This document shows positions 15,489-23,736 of a stretch of DNA of 36,653 nt, piece after piece. Numbering within the stretch: the first letter of the stretch is position 1; each line of letters opens with the position of its first letter. The stretch lies in assembly GCA_964387795.1 (NCBI GenBank), contig CAYLYP010000025.1:1-36653 (forward strand). Direction: 5' to 3'. A program made the position numbers and the translations under genes. Under the pieces are notes generated by a model. That model had not been told where the DNA came from and ran no database searches. It was given only the letters and a program-made list of their open reading frames with translations. Source of the stretch: CAYLYP01 sp964387795 (GTDB lineage: Bacteria; Bacteroidota; Bacteroidia; Bacteroidales; UBA7960).

Positions 15489-17123
15489 TCAAAACAAACC
15501 AAAGACCCCTTCGGGCGTAATGCCAAGGAAGCGGAACCAGGTCTCACCGGCGATAATAATTAACAACCATGAAATGACCATCATTGTAAAACCAAATTTA
15601 AAGGTATCGGTAATGTTATAATGGTCGGTTTCATAGAGCAATGCAGCAGGTTTGCTATTGAAAGGCAGCACATACACATGTTCTATCATAAATGCCACAG
15701 GCAGTGCAAGGCTCAGGATGCTATACCCAAACCTGTTGGCAACACCAATAGCAATGGGCACAAATATCATTGCACGCATTGTTTTCGACTGGAAGATCAA
15801 AGCGCTGAAAACCATAACACCGGTAAGCAGCAAGTATAGTTTCCAGAAATCTGTTTCAGCCCCAATACCAATTTTATCAAAGAAAGCATTTACCATGATA
15901 GCAGGAAGGTCAGTGGCAGAAAGGCCCGAACCAAGGGTATAGGCACCGGCAGAGAACAAAAGCAGGTGCCATGGGATATCAACATCGTTCCATTTAATAA
16001 TCCCAATGCGGGGCAAGAGGGCAACAATAGCCCCCACAAAGGCAACAGCAGTAGGGCTGATACCGTGCAACCTGTCGGTTGCCCAGAAGCCAAGTATCAG
16101 TATGAAGATAATGATAGCTTTTGTTTCTTTGAAACCAAGCCTGCCCATTTTCTCGTATTCTTCTTTAAGACGTTGCATACCTCCGGGTATTTGAGGTACT
16201 CTTTCTTCTGGTGTTAAGGGAAAAAACACCTTCATTGCAAGGATATAACCAATAAGCATAAGCCCAACCATAACCGGCATCATGGCAAAAAGCCAGTCGG
16301 AAAAATAAATTGATTCTCCAATGGCGCCCCCAATAATGGCAGCGGCAAGGAGGTTGGCCCCGGAACCGGTAAGGAAAGTCCCGGCACCGATATTAATACA
16401 CAGAAGGTTTTGCAGGACAATACTCCTGCCAAAATTTTTATGTCCCTGTCCGGGCCTTGCGCCATAGATAGCAGCAATGACCATGAAAATAGGGAGCAAT
16501 ATAGCAGCTTTAGCTGTAGTGGCCGAGATAAAAGCAGAAAGGATGAGGTTGATGACAATAAAACTCAAAAAGATTGAGCTTGCATTTTTTCCGAATTTAA
16601 TAATAAACCAAAGCGCAAACCGCTTGGCTACGCCAGTTTCGACAAGCATACTTGCCAATACAAAGGACATGATGTTAAGCCACATCACAGGGTGGCCCAA
16701 CTGTGCATAAGCAACCTTCTCAGATAAGACACCAGTAAAGACCAAACCAATTATAAGGAGCAAAGACGTTTGATAATTTGGAATTGCCTGGGTAATCCAA
16801 AGGATGATAGAAGCCAGAAAAATAGCAAGCATAAAAGCATTGCTCTGGCTAAATGCCTCAGCCCCGATGCGGAGAAACTCTTTTTTTGCAGCTTCATCCA
16901 CCAGGGTTTCAGGATTAATATTTTGCAGGAAAGGCATTTCAAGCACAAAAGCAAAAAGGATAAAAACAATGATAGCAAGAGGCGCCCCTAATATAGCAAG
17001 CCATTTTTCAAATTTTGATTGTTCCCTTTTGGGCATCTTCTCAATACGATAATTATGCATATCAAGGGGATCAAAATGACTGTCATCACCTCCAGGAAGA
17101 ATTTCATTTTTTAACAGGTTCAT
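15489..17123 (-). CDS. SLC13/DASS-family sodium-coupled anion symporter
   Basis: 544 residues from the chosen Met (17121-17123). An upstream Met at 17159 would add 12 residues. About twelve hydrophobic segments follow a 40-residue polar N-terminus. Family features are ILWITQAIPNYQTSLLLII near TM3, the FISATTAKAAILLPIF re-entrant signature (the S-x-T substrate/sodium loop of the divalent anion symporter family), the SGANLLAAAIIGG segment and a second half-repeat with SKTMRAMIFVPIAIG. The substrate (dicarboxylate, sulfate or phosphate) cannot be fixed by eye. The SAT-T-A motif differs from the SNT of classical dicarboxylate carriers, so another anion is plausible. Position next to the phosphate-related genes is suggestive but weak, because a terminator separates them. 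Confidence 0.85.
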   Translation of the reverse strand: MNLLKNEILPGGDDSHFDPLDMHNYRIEKMPKREQSKFEKWLAILGAPLAIIVFILFAFVLEMPFLQNINPETLVDEAAKKEFLRIGAEAFSQSNAFMLAIFLASIILWITQAIPNYQTSLLLIIGLVFTGVLSEKVAYAQLGHPVMWLNIMSFVLASMLVETGVAKRFALWFIIKFGKNASSIFLSFIVINLILSAFISATTAKAAILLPIFMVIAAIYGARPGQGHKNFGRSIVLQNLLCINIGAGTFLTGSGANLLAAAIIGGAIGESIYFSDWLFAMMPVMVGLMLIGYILAMKVFFPLTPEERVPQIPGGMQRLKEEYEKMGRLGFKETKAIIIFILILGFWATDRLHGISPTAVAFVGAIVALLPRIGIIKWNDVDIPWHLLLFSAGAYTLGSGLSATDLPAIMVNAFFDKIGIGAETDFWKLYLLLTGVMVFSALIFQSKTMRAMIFVPIAIGVANRFGYSILSLALPVAFMIEHVYVLPFNSKPAALLYETDHYNITDTFKFGFTMMVISWLLIIIAGETWFRFLGITPEGVFGLF

Positions 17124-17194
17124 TGTAATCAGTATTTTTTTGTCAAACAAAAGGGGCATAAAGAAATGCCATAAATAAAGGGCATAATGGATAG

Positions 17195-17294
17195 AAAAAA
17201 AGGGCAGGCGAGAGAGGCAGGGAGATCAGACAAAACAATACTTAAAAAAAGAATTATTTCAAGGATAGTCAGCAATACCATCCCTCGCCTGTCC
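17195..17294 (-). terminator. Long-stem terminator candidate after the CYTH genes
   Basis: Arms 17202-17217 and 17279-17294 are imperfect inverted repeats (GGGCAGGCGAGAGAGG against the complement of CATCCCTCGCCTGTCC) with a loop of about 61 bases. On the minus strand the structure ends in seven T (17195-17201). It starts 8 bp after the CYTH stop codon at 17302. Confidence 0.5.
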
Positions 17295-17301
17295 AATACC
17301 C

Positions 17302-17781
17302 TTAGTTTTTATCTTTCCAAAGCTTATAAGGTTGCTTCATAAGCATTGAATTAAAATATTTCACATCGCCGGTAACTTCTTTGCCCAGCCATGAAGGTTT
17401 TTCAAATGCTTCGTCTTCCGATTCCAGTTCAACTTCAGCCACAATAAGGCCTTCATTTTCACCGTAAAATTCATCTACTTCAAAGGTATGTTTACCACTG
17501 GCTACCAGATAACGGGTTTTATCAATTACACCTGGTTCGCAGATTTTCAGGAGCTCTTCAACTTCTTCAACCGGGATTTGCTTTTCCCACTCATAGCGGC
17601 TGGCCCCTGAATCATTTCCAATCCCTTTGATTGTAATAAATCCTTTGTCGCCTTTGATGCGTACCCTGACAGTACGCTCAGGGACAGAACTCAAATATCC
17701 CTGTGTGATGCGGGTTTGTTTATGGGCATGGCTTTTGAAATCACCATTAACCCTGAATTTTTTTTCTATTTCTTGTGCCAT
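17302..17781 (-). CDS. CYTH-domain triphosphate tunnel protein (inorganic triphosphatase-like)
   Basis: 159 residues, the size of a stand-alone CYTH domain. The N-terminal signature ExExK is present as EIEKK (4-8). The tunnel strands carry alternating basic and acidic residues: RTVRVRIKGDKGFITIKG, SRYEWEKQIP, and TFEVDEFYGENEGLIVAEVELESE. Proteins of this group bind triphosphate compounds with Mg or Mn, and many bacterial single-domain members hydrolyse inorganic triphosphate. Thiamine triphosphate or an adenylyl cyclase-type reaction are less likely alternatives. It is 12 bp downstream of a larger diverged gene that also shows CYTH-like strands, and the two appear to be one operon. Confidence 0.92.
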   Translation of the reverse strand: MAQEIEKKFRVNGDFKSHAHKQTRITQGYLSSVPERTVRVRIKGDKGFITIKGIGNDSGASRYEWEKQIPVEEVEELLKICEPGVIDKTRYLVASGKHTFEVDEFYGENEGLIVAEVELESEDEAFEKPSWLGKEVTGDVKYFNSMLMKQPYKLWKDKN

Positions 17782-17793
17782 AGCCTTTAAAGA

Positions 17794-18438
17794 TTATTCG
17801 TTAGCCAAAGGTTTATCAACAAAACCGCAAACTCTTTTTATTGCCTGAAGATAGTTAATGTTTTCAACACCTTCAAGGCCAATATCCTTAATTGTTTTTT
17901 TAATATCTTCAAGCTCTGTTGATTCAGAGTTTATTGTGCATATCCTTGCACCATTGATCCATACATAGCCAAACTCGCAGATGGTGTTATTTACCATATA
18001 CCCATATCTTTCCTTTTTAACCCTTACAGCAAGCAAATCAGGATTTGATTTGATAATCCCGATAAACTCATCAAAGGTATAGGTGTCTTTGTTCAGGACA
18101 GGCATTGTCACATTAAAAGCAGGAAAGACTTCATTCTTTAGAACAGCTGCAGCAATAGGGAATTCACCCTTCATCAGCGGGTTCCATTGTTCCAGGCCAT
18201 CAACAGCCTGAACAAAGGTTTTGATATCCATCTTCCCGTCACGGATCTTTGTATTGTTGATATCGTTGGTCCTGGAGATAATATATATCTCTTCAGATAT
18301 CCGTTTCCATACTTTCTCGGGCACAGGCACGGAGAACCTGGCCATTCTTTGGTGTGCATCATCAAAGTTTTGGCCAAAGGAGCGGAATTCAAATCTTGGT
18401 TTGGAAATTTCGCCTATTTTTAATTCTTCCTTACTCAT
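17794..18438 (-). CDS. Diverged CYTH-like protein, cotranscribed with the CYTH triphosphatase
   Basis: 214 residues from the Met at 18436-18438. An earlier Met at 18510 would add 24 residues that overlap the preceding hairpin and look non-native. The sequence shows tunnel-like strands: PRFEFRSFG near the start, SEEIYIISR, NNTKIRDGKMDIKTFV (the basic RDGKMDIK strand), LLAVRVKKERYGYMV, and CEFGYVWINGARICTINSE, then a helix. I infer CYTH-superfamily membership from this alternation and from its partner. The ExExK motif is not preserved in standard form, so it may be inactive or have another substrate. No other domain is recognised. Confidence 0.68.
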   Translation of the reverse strand: MSKEELKIGEISKPRFEFRSFGQNFDDAHQRMARFSVPVPEKVWKRISEEIYIISRTNDINNTKIRDGKMDIKTFVQAVDGLEQWNPLMKGEFPIAAAVLKNEVFPAFNVTMPVLNKDTYTFDEFIGIIKSNPDLLAVRVKKERYGYMVNNTICEFGYVWINGARICTINSESTELEDIKKTIKDIGLEGVENINYLQAIKRVCGFVDKPLANE

Positions 18439-18490
18439 TGGATGTGATTTTTTAAAACAATATACTTTATTTTTCCACCTAAAAGGTAAT

Positions 18491-18528
18491 ATCATGAGGG
18501 GTGTATCCAAAAATACACCCCTTATGAT
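18491..18528 (-). terminator. 16-bp hairpin terminator after the lamin-tail lipoprotein gene
   Basis: AGGGGTGTAT (18497-18506) pairs exactly with ATACACCCCT (18513-18522). Further pairs ATCATG/TATGAT, including one G-T, extend it to 16. It begins 7 bp after the stop codon at 18535. The T-run is short, so its efficiency is uncertain and read-through into the CYTH genes is possible. Confidence 0.6.
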
Positions 18529-18534
18529 TAATTG

Positions 18535-20163
18535 TTATTTACCAGGAGTATTTGATGTGCCCTGTGTAACAGTTTCTAAGATTTGCAAATTATAGGTTCC
18601 GTCAGGGATACGACCAAAAGACTGTGTTTCAGTCAAAGCTGGGAATACTACGGTATCAATAACAGCCTCAGCAGCATTTTCGAGCCAAAGCTGTTCTCCA
18701 CCGCTACTTAAGCCAAATCCACTTTCGTCTTCGGTATCCACAACAATAACGAGGTAACCACCGGCAGGAACTATTGATCCGGCTGGGAAAACCTTTTTAG
18801 GTTTAGAACCTGCCTGTCCACCACCGTCATAAATCTTATACCCACTGATGTCGATAGACTCTGCAGAAGTATTATGGATTTCGACCCAGTCGGGAGCTTC
18901 GGTTGTGCCATTTGAGAAAACTTCATTGATAACAATTGAAGAATACACAGCATCAACATTGGCAGCACCAGGCGTAACAGTACCAAGGATTTTCCATGTG
19001 GCAACACCATCGGCAAAACGTCCGTAAGACTCAAATGCAGTGAGTGCAGGAAACTCAACAGAGTCTATTACTTCACTTGCAGTATTTTCGAGCCATACTT
19101 TTTCGCCACTGCTGCTTAAGCCGAAACCACTTTCGTCTTCGGCATCCACAACAATCACAATAAAGCCGTTAGCAGGAATAATAGTCCCGGCAGGGAACTC
19201 TTTTTTAGGCTTCGAGCCAGCCTGTCCACCACTGTCATACACTTTAAAGCCACTGATATCAACCTGTTCGGAAGAAGTATTATAAACTTCAACCCAATCA
19301 GGATTAAAAACAGAACCGTTAGAATACAATTCATTCAATTTAATCACAGATTGAACAGGGCCAGGAGTATCATCATTGGCAGTACCTTTTGTGATTGTTG
19401 CCAATATCTGCCATGTAGAACTTCCATCGGGCATACGGCCATAAGAAGTTGTTTCGTCAACAATAGCAGGGAAAGCAACATTATCAACCAATGAGCCGGA
19501 AGCACTTTCAAACCAGATTTCTTCACCACCGCTTGAGAGGCCAAAACCTGTTGCTGATCCATCATCAACAACGATAACATAGAAACCTCTAGGTGCTAAA
19601 ATGGTTCCTTCAGGAATGAGTTTTTTCTCTTTGGCACCTGATTGTCCACCACTGTCATAAATCTTATAACCGCTTATGTCAACCTGGACATCGGAGTTGT
19701 TATAAATCTCAACCCAATCAGGTTCTTCAACTGTTCCTCTTGAATAAACCTCATTCATCACGATAGAAGGAGCACCAACAGTATAAGTAGCTGTTGTTTC
19801 AGGAGCCCCGGCAGGATGATAAGATATCTTACTATCAATGTTTGTTGCTTCAATATAGTAATTCACAACAACACCAGTTTCCTGGGCAGGGATCTGGGCA
19901 GTATAGATATCTGCAGCTTGTGCTGTCATATCTACCGATACAAGAGCTGCTTCACCAATTTTGTAGTGGAGCTTAACTTTGCTCACTCCTTGTAAATCTA
20001 CCACTTTAACGCTAACAGTAACATTATCTGTAGAAGATGGGGCCTGAGGCGTGATGCTCAGGTTAGACATAGTGGGCGGACCCAGATATACTTCATCCTT
20101 AACACAACCTGCCAAAGCAAATACAGCAAAAGCAAGGCTTAATAAAAAATTTCTTGTTTTCAT
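18535..20163 (-). CDS. Lipoprotein with three tandem lamin-tail domains (LTD)
   Basis: 542 residues. The lipobox LAGC places Cys20 as the lipidated residue. An Ig-like or fibronectin-like region follows (about 31-130: MSNLSITPQAPSSTDNV, VVNYYIEATN). Then three LTD repeats: 132-263, 272-402 and 409-540. Each opens with a strand of the form IxxNEVxSxGT, followed by PDWVEIYNxS, DISGYKIYDSGGQ, FPAGTI, GFxVIVVD, GFGLSSGGExxWLE and SYGRxPDG. LTD domains in exported bacterial proteins usually occur with nucleases or phosphoesterases, or act as adhesion modules. No enzyme is attached here. The gene is 24 bp downstream of the OprO/P-like porin gene and is surely its operon mate, so a surface or periplasmic binding role in the same phosphate system is plausible. 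Confidence 0.9.
   Translation of the reverse strand: MKTRNFLLSLAFAVFALAGCVKDEVYLGPPTMSNLSITPQAPSSTDNVTVSVKVVDLQGVSKVKLHYKIGEAALVSVDMTAQAADIYTAQIPAQETGVVVNYYIEATNIDSKISYHPAGAPETTATYTVGAPSIVMNEVYSRGTVEEPDWVEIYNNSDVQVDISGYKIYDSGGQSGAKEKKLIPEGTILAPRGFYVIVVDDGSATGFGLSSGGEEIWFESASGSLVDNVAFPAIVDETTSYGRMPDGSSTWQILATITKGTANDDTPGPVQSVIKLNELYSNGSVFNPDWVEVYNTSSEQVDISGFKVYDSGGQAGSKPKKEFPAGTIIPANGFIVIVVDAEDESGFGLSSSGEKVWLENTASEVIDSVEFPALTAFESYGRFADGVATWKILGTVTPGAANVDAVYSSIVINEVFSNGTTEAPDWVEIHNTSAESIDISGYKIYDGGGQAGSKPKKVFPAGSIVPAGGYLVIVVDTEDESGFGLSSGGEQLWLENAAEAVIDTVVFPALTETQSFGRIPDGTYNLQILETVTQGTSNTPGK
18544..19770 (-). repeat. Three tandem coding repeats of about 395 bp (the LTD units)
   Basis: Unit 1 is about 19375-19770, unit 2 about 18958-19350, and unit 3 about 18544-18939. 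Units 2 and 3 share long near-identical stretches at protein level (AGSKPKK, DESGFGLSS) and are more alike than either is to unit 1, consistent with a recent duplication. Confidence 0.8.
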
Positions 20164-20187
20164 ACCTTAAATATTGTTTTGTAAATA

Positions 20188-21774
20188 CTAAAAATCAACC
20201 TCAAAACGAACAGAAACCATACTGAAATCTTCACCAGCTTTTCCAGCTTCATCAACAACAAGCTTAGGATCGCGGGTAAGTTCACCATTGGCGTCATGGC
20301 CAACAAAGAGTTTTCCTTTGCCATTGGCATAACGGTCGTGGTTAAGGTAAGCATAGTTCAACATGATTTTCACATTATTGTTGGCGTAGAAATTAAGGCC
20401 CACGGTATAGCCTTCACCAGCACCAGCCATGATACCATCCATCCTGCTGTTCATGTCAAGATAATCATAACGTATAGCAAGTTCGATATCGCCCCATGAT
20501 TTTCCCCTGATTGGCTGGGTGAATTCTGCTTCGCTTGAGTTATACTGATATTTACCCCCAAGGAGCATCATACTTCCAAAGGCATAGAAACCATTGAATT
20601 TTTCGGTTTCAAGGCCTTCTAAACGATGAAGGTCGCTCATCAGATATTCAGACTGAAACTTAAAGCCTTTATAATAGCCGGCAAATTCAAGGCCACCAAG
20701 GGTTGCATAATCAATATTCCCAACAAGGTCAGTATCAATGTATTTTTTACGGTTGATAGAAGTCAACGACCTTGTAGAATACCTCATAGAACCAGCAACC
20801 TCGGAATCAGATTTTGGGGTACGATAAGACCCTGCAACACCAAAGTGCAATCCTTTTTCAGGGTCTTTAGCCCAGGGCATGAAAACTACTTTACCGGTAA
20901 GTGAATAGCCCTCATCAGTGCCATAATCCTTATTGTTATCCAAAGAGAAAGTCCTTTCTTCAAGGTCATCTACTTTTTGGAAATGAACCCCGGCAGAAGC
21001 AAACAGCCAGTTATGGTTAAAATTCATGCCAAGACCAATATGCCTTGAAGGAGCAAAAATATTTACAGCCATTGGCCTTTCCATAAAGGTAAGATATCTT
21101 GAGGTGGTAGTAGATTCCATTGAATATACTTCCTTGAAATTACCAGCCCTGATTTCAAAGCCTTTATTATTGCTATACTGAAGATATGCATCCTTGAGTT
21201 CCAACTGAGAGTTTGCAATATCCATATCAACTTCTGCATACCAGTTATGGGCAAACTCAGTTTTTACTGCAAATCGAGCCCTGCGGATGGCAGTTCCATT
21301 ACCGATTTCATTCATTGGCTCACCAAAAAAAGCAGCACCATCAACCTGAACCCTGGCATCATACCAAACTTTATGAACCTGGTCTTTTGATTCTAAAACA
21401 AGGATCCCGTTACGTTCCTCAGCATTCAGGGGAGTACGGTTAACCTTTGCCCCATACTGGTTATAACGGACACTACTTGTCAGGTTAAGGTTTAATTGGT
21501 TTTTTCCACTCACGCCAACTTCCATGTCTTCAAAATTTGGGTGAGAAAAGATCAAAACCTCTGTAGAGTTTTGATCAATGCTTATTGAATATTGGCCCTG
21601 GGCATTGGTTTTGGTCTGGGCATCAGTGCCTTTCAAACTCACAATGACATCACTGATTGCACTGCCATCAGTGCCAGAAGTAATCACACCAGTTATTGTC
21701 CTGGTCTGGGCATGCACAATAGTACTAAAAACTATCAACATGCTTAGCATTAACAAACTTCGTATTCTTTTCAT
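20188..21774 (-). CDS. OprO/OprP-like (phosphate-selective) porin with N-terminal carboxypeptidase-regulatory-like domain
   Basis: 528 residues. A signal peptide (1-22, ending VHAQ) is followed by a CarboxypepD_reg-like sandwich (about 25-100: TRTITGVITSGTDGSAISDVIVSLKG, TNAQGQYSISI). A 16-strand porin of the OprO/P type comes next (about 115-528): AIRRARFAVKTEFAHNWYAEVDMD, LKDAYLQY, EIRAGNFKEVYSMESTTTSRYLTFMERPM, and a C-terminal SMVSVRFEVDF ending in Phe. The RRARF and ERPM stretches are typical of the family. OprP-like proteins form anion channels with a phosphate preference, and the adjacent PiT permease and DUF47 genes support that here. The extra N-terminal domain is usual for Bacteroidota outer-membrane proteins. 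It is the first gene of a two-gene unit with the LTD lipoprotein. Confidence 0.9.
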   Translation of the reverse strand: MKRIRSLLMLSMLIVFSTIVHAQTRTITGVITSGTDGSAISDVIVSLKGTDAQTKTNAQGQYSISIDQNSTEVLIFSHPNFEDMEVGVSGKNQLNLNLTSSVRYNQYGAKVNRTPLNAEERNGILVLESKDQVHKVWYDARVQVDGAAFFGEPMNEIGNGTAIRRARFAVKTEFAHNWYAEVDMDIANSQLELKDAYLQYSNNKGFEIRAGNFKEVYSMESTTTSRYLTFMERPMAVNIFAPSRHIGLGMNFNHNWLFASAGVHFQKVDDLEERTFSLDNNKDYGTDEGYSLTGKVVFMPWAKDPEKGLHFGVAGSYRTPKSDSEVAGSMRYSTRSLTSINRKKYIDTDLVGNIDYATLGGLEFAGYYKGFKFQSEYLMSDLHRLEGLETEKFNGFYAFGSMMLLGGKYQYNSSEAEFTQPIRGKSWGDIELAIRYDYLDMNSRMDGIMAGAGEGYTVGLNFYANNNVKIMLNYAYLNHDRYANGKGKLFVGHDANGELTRDPKLVVDEAGKAGEDFSMVSVRFEVDF

Positions 21775-21854
21775 ACTTTAAATGATTTGGTTTATGAATT
21801 TAGTGTTATTACAAAATTGAATCCCTTTGTTCAAGAACGAGATACAAAATATCC

Positions 21855-21890
21855 CTGATTTGTATTGCAATATTGAAAGATGCAAATCAG
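21855..21890. promoter_or_regulatory. Inverted repeat between the PiT-HTH gene and the porin gene
   Basis: CTGATTTG (21855-21862) and CAAATCAG (21883-21890) are perfect complements with 20 bases between. Pairing extends two more bases with a G-T. It lies 81 bp upstream of the porin start codon and 88 bp past the PiT-HTH stop. It could be an operator or a weak terminator. No good Bacteroidota promoter was found beside it. Confidence 0.35.
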
Positions 21891-21977
21891 ATTTCTATCG
21901 CATCAGGCCTCATGTTGTTTCCTCATGTTTTTTTCCTCTTTAACTTCAATTTCCTTTTAAATTATCACTGCAAAGAA

Positions 21978-23723
21978 TCAGATATTTTTAAGGATATCTG
22001 TCATGTTTTCCCTTTCCTTAAGGCCCATTTTCTTTCTAAGCCTGTATCGTGCAATCTCAACACTCTTGGGCGAGATATTCATCAGGGTAGCAATTTCTTT
22101 TGAAGAAAGGTTTAGCCTGACAAGCACAGCCAACCTAACATCATTATCAGTAAGTTCGTTGTATTTTTCCTTTAGGTTTTCAGTAAAACCTTTATGGGTT
22201 TCCTCAATTTTTTCATAAAAATCATTGATTTCCCTTGTAAAAGACATCCTTTGTTTAATCATCAGAGACAATGCTCTAAGCTTGTCATCCCTGTGTTTTT
22301 GTTCCTTAAGCCCAATGATTTCATTGATATTGCTACATACATTTTCAAGAAAATCTTTCTGGTCCTTAATGTTCAAAAGGATGCTATTGTATTCCTGGCG
22401 CTTCATCTCCAATTGGGTAGCCAGCACCGTATTATGTGCCTGAATAGAGTTTATCTCAACATCTTTTAATGCCCTTTGGGAGTTAAAAATTTCATTTTGC
22501 TTTTGAAGTAATTCATTATCAGACTTTAACCTTCGTTTCTGTTGGTTAAAGTACATATAAACCAAAGAAACAATTATGATTACAGCCACCGCCAACAAAC
22601 CCGGAAAGATCATATTGATTTGCCTTTCAATTTGTGACACTTCAATAACAGGTTCAACCGAAGGTGATTGCCCAAGAATCTGATTACTTACCTTAAGCCC
22701 GAAAACGTTTTGGACAAAAAACAGGCTAAAAAAAGCAAGAATCCCGGATAACACCGGGGTAGTAATCCAACCTAAAGCAACCCCGCCCAGGGCAGAGAAT
22801 TTCATTTCCCTCATCCCTTTGACCAATCCAATACCCAATAAAGCACCAATCACAAGCTGGGTAGATGAAACAGGCACCATTGGCAAAGAAGGTAATCCTA
22901 CAGAGTTTAAAAACGAAGCAAAACTACTGGATGAAAAAAGAAACAACACCAATGCCTGAGCTAATACCACAACAATAGCCGCTTCAGGGGTTAAAGACAA
23001 TATCCCGTTGCCCACATTGTCCATTACTTTTTGGCTGTAGGTAAAAATCCCAATTGCAATTGCAAGCCCACCAATTAAGAAAAGTATTTGGGTGCCATCC
23101 AACGAAAAGATCCCAAAGTCAAGAAAGATATCAGGGGCTGAGCCAACAAACACGCCCATGACATTGGCAATATTATTAGCACCAAGGCTATAAGCCCCGA
23201 AAGCACCAACAATAATTAAAGCCAACCGGATATAAGAATCCAGCTTGATGACATGAATCTTTGCTTTATTAAGGAACCATCGTAATAAAATGAAAAGCAA
23301 TGCAGAAAATACCATCCCAAGGAGCGGTCCACTAATCCATGTAGATACAATTTTCACCAGCACCCTGTAATCTGTCTTATTCCCTGTAAAAAGGCTCCAG
23401 CCAATAATAGCACCAACAATAGCCTGAGATGTTGAGACAGGCAATCCCCTTTTGGTCATGGCAAAAACAACCAAACCAGCAGAGAGGCAAACAGTAAAAG
23501 CACCGGCAAGGGTATCAACTGCCCCAAGGCTGTTAAGTGTATCAGAACCTCCCTGGCCTTGAAAGATTGCACCAATAACAACAAATATGCTTGCAATCCA
23601 GGCAGCCTGTTTAAAGCTAATCATCCTTGAACCAACAGCAGAACCAAAAATATTGGCTGCATCATTGGCTCCCAATGACCATCCTAAAAACAAACCACTT
23701 GATATAAAAACAAGAAACAGCAT
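21978..23723 (-). CDS. PiT-family inorganic phosphate permease fused to coiled coil and LuxR-type DNA-binding domain
   Basis: 581 residues. Residues 1-360 are a full PiT/PHO4 permease with both internal repeats: GANDAAN (18-24) with PVSTSQAIVGAIIGW (95-109), and GANNIAN (181-187) with PVSSTQLVIGALLG. A further membrane helix (about 371-390, IFPGLLAVAVIIIVSLVYMY) leads into a long cytoplasmic coiled coil (about 391-520). The C-terminus (about 524-581: LTDNDVRLAVLVRLNLSSKE, then ISPKSVEIARYRLRKKMGL) is a LuxR/GerE helix-turn-helix of the type ending Bacteroidota membrane sensors. Bacterial PiT proteins normally end after the transport domain. The design suggests a transporter that is also a membrane-tethered transcription factor. 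It is 13 bp downstream of its DUF47 partner. The frame is continuous and the composition is even across the junction, so it does not look like an assembly artefact. Confidence 0.93.
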   Translation of the reverse strand: MLFLVFISSGLFLGWSLGANDAANIFGSAVGSRMISFKQAAWIASIFVVIGAIFQGQGGSDTLNSLGAVDTLAGAFTVCLSAGLVVFAMTKRGLPVSTSQAIVGAIIGWSLFTGNKTDYRVLVKIVSTWISGPLLGMVFSALLFILLRWFLNKAKIHVIKLDSYIRLALIIVGAFGAYSLGANNIANVMGVFVGSAPDIFLDFGIFSLDGTQILFLIGGLAIAIGIFTYSQKVMDNVGNGILSLTPEAAIVVVLAQALVLFLFSSSSFASFLNSVGLPSLPMVPVSSTQLVIGALLGIGLVKGMREMKFSALGGVALGWITTPVLSGILAFFSLFFVQNVFGLKVSNQILGQSPSVEPVIEVSQIERQINMIFPGLLAVAVIIIVSLVYMYFNQQKRRLKSDNELLQKQNEIFNSQRALKDVEINSIQAHNTVLATQLEMKRQEYNSILLNIKDQKDFLENVCSNINEIIGLKEQKHRDDKLRALSLMIKQRMSFTREINDFYEKIEETHKGFTENLKEKYNELTDNDVRLAVLVRLNLSSKEIATLMNISPKSVEIARYRLRKKMGLKERENMTDILKNI

Positions 23724-23736
23724 ATTATTGGATGAA

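Noticed and set aside
15263..15563. Two overlapping plus-strand open frames upstream of the symporter stop.
   Set aside because: They overlap each other and the end of the symporter gene, are rich in Lys, Asn and Thr as expected of AT-rich noncoding DNA, and lack any recognisable feature.
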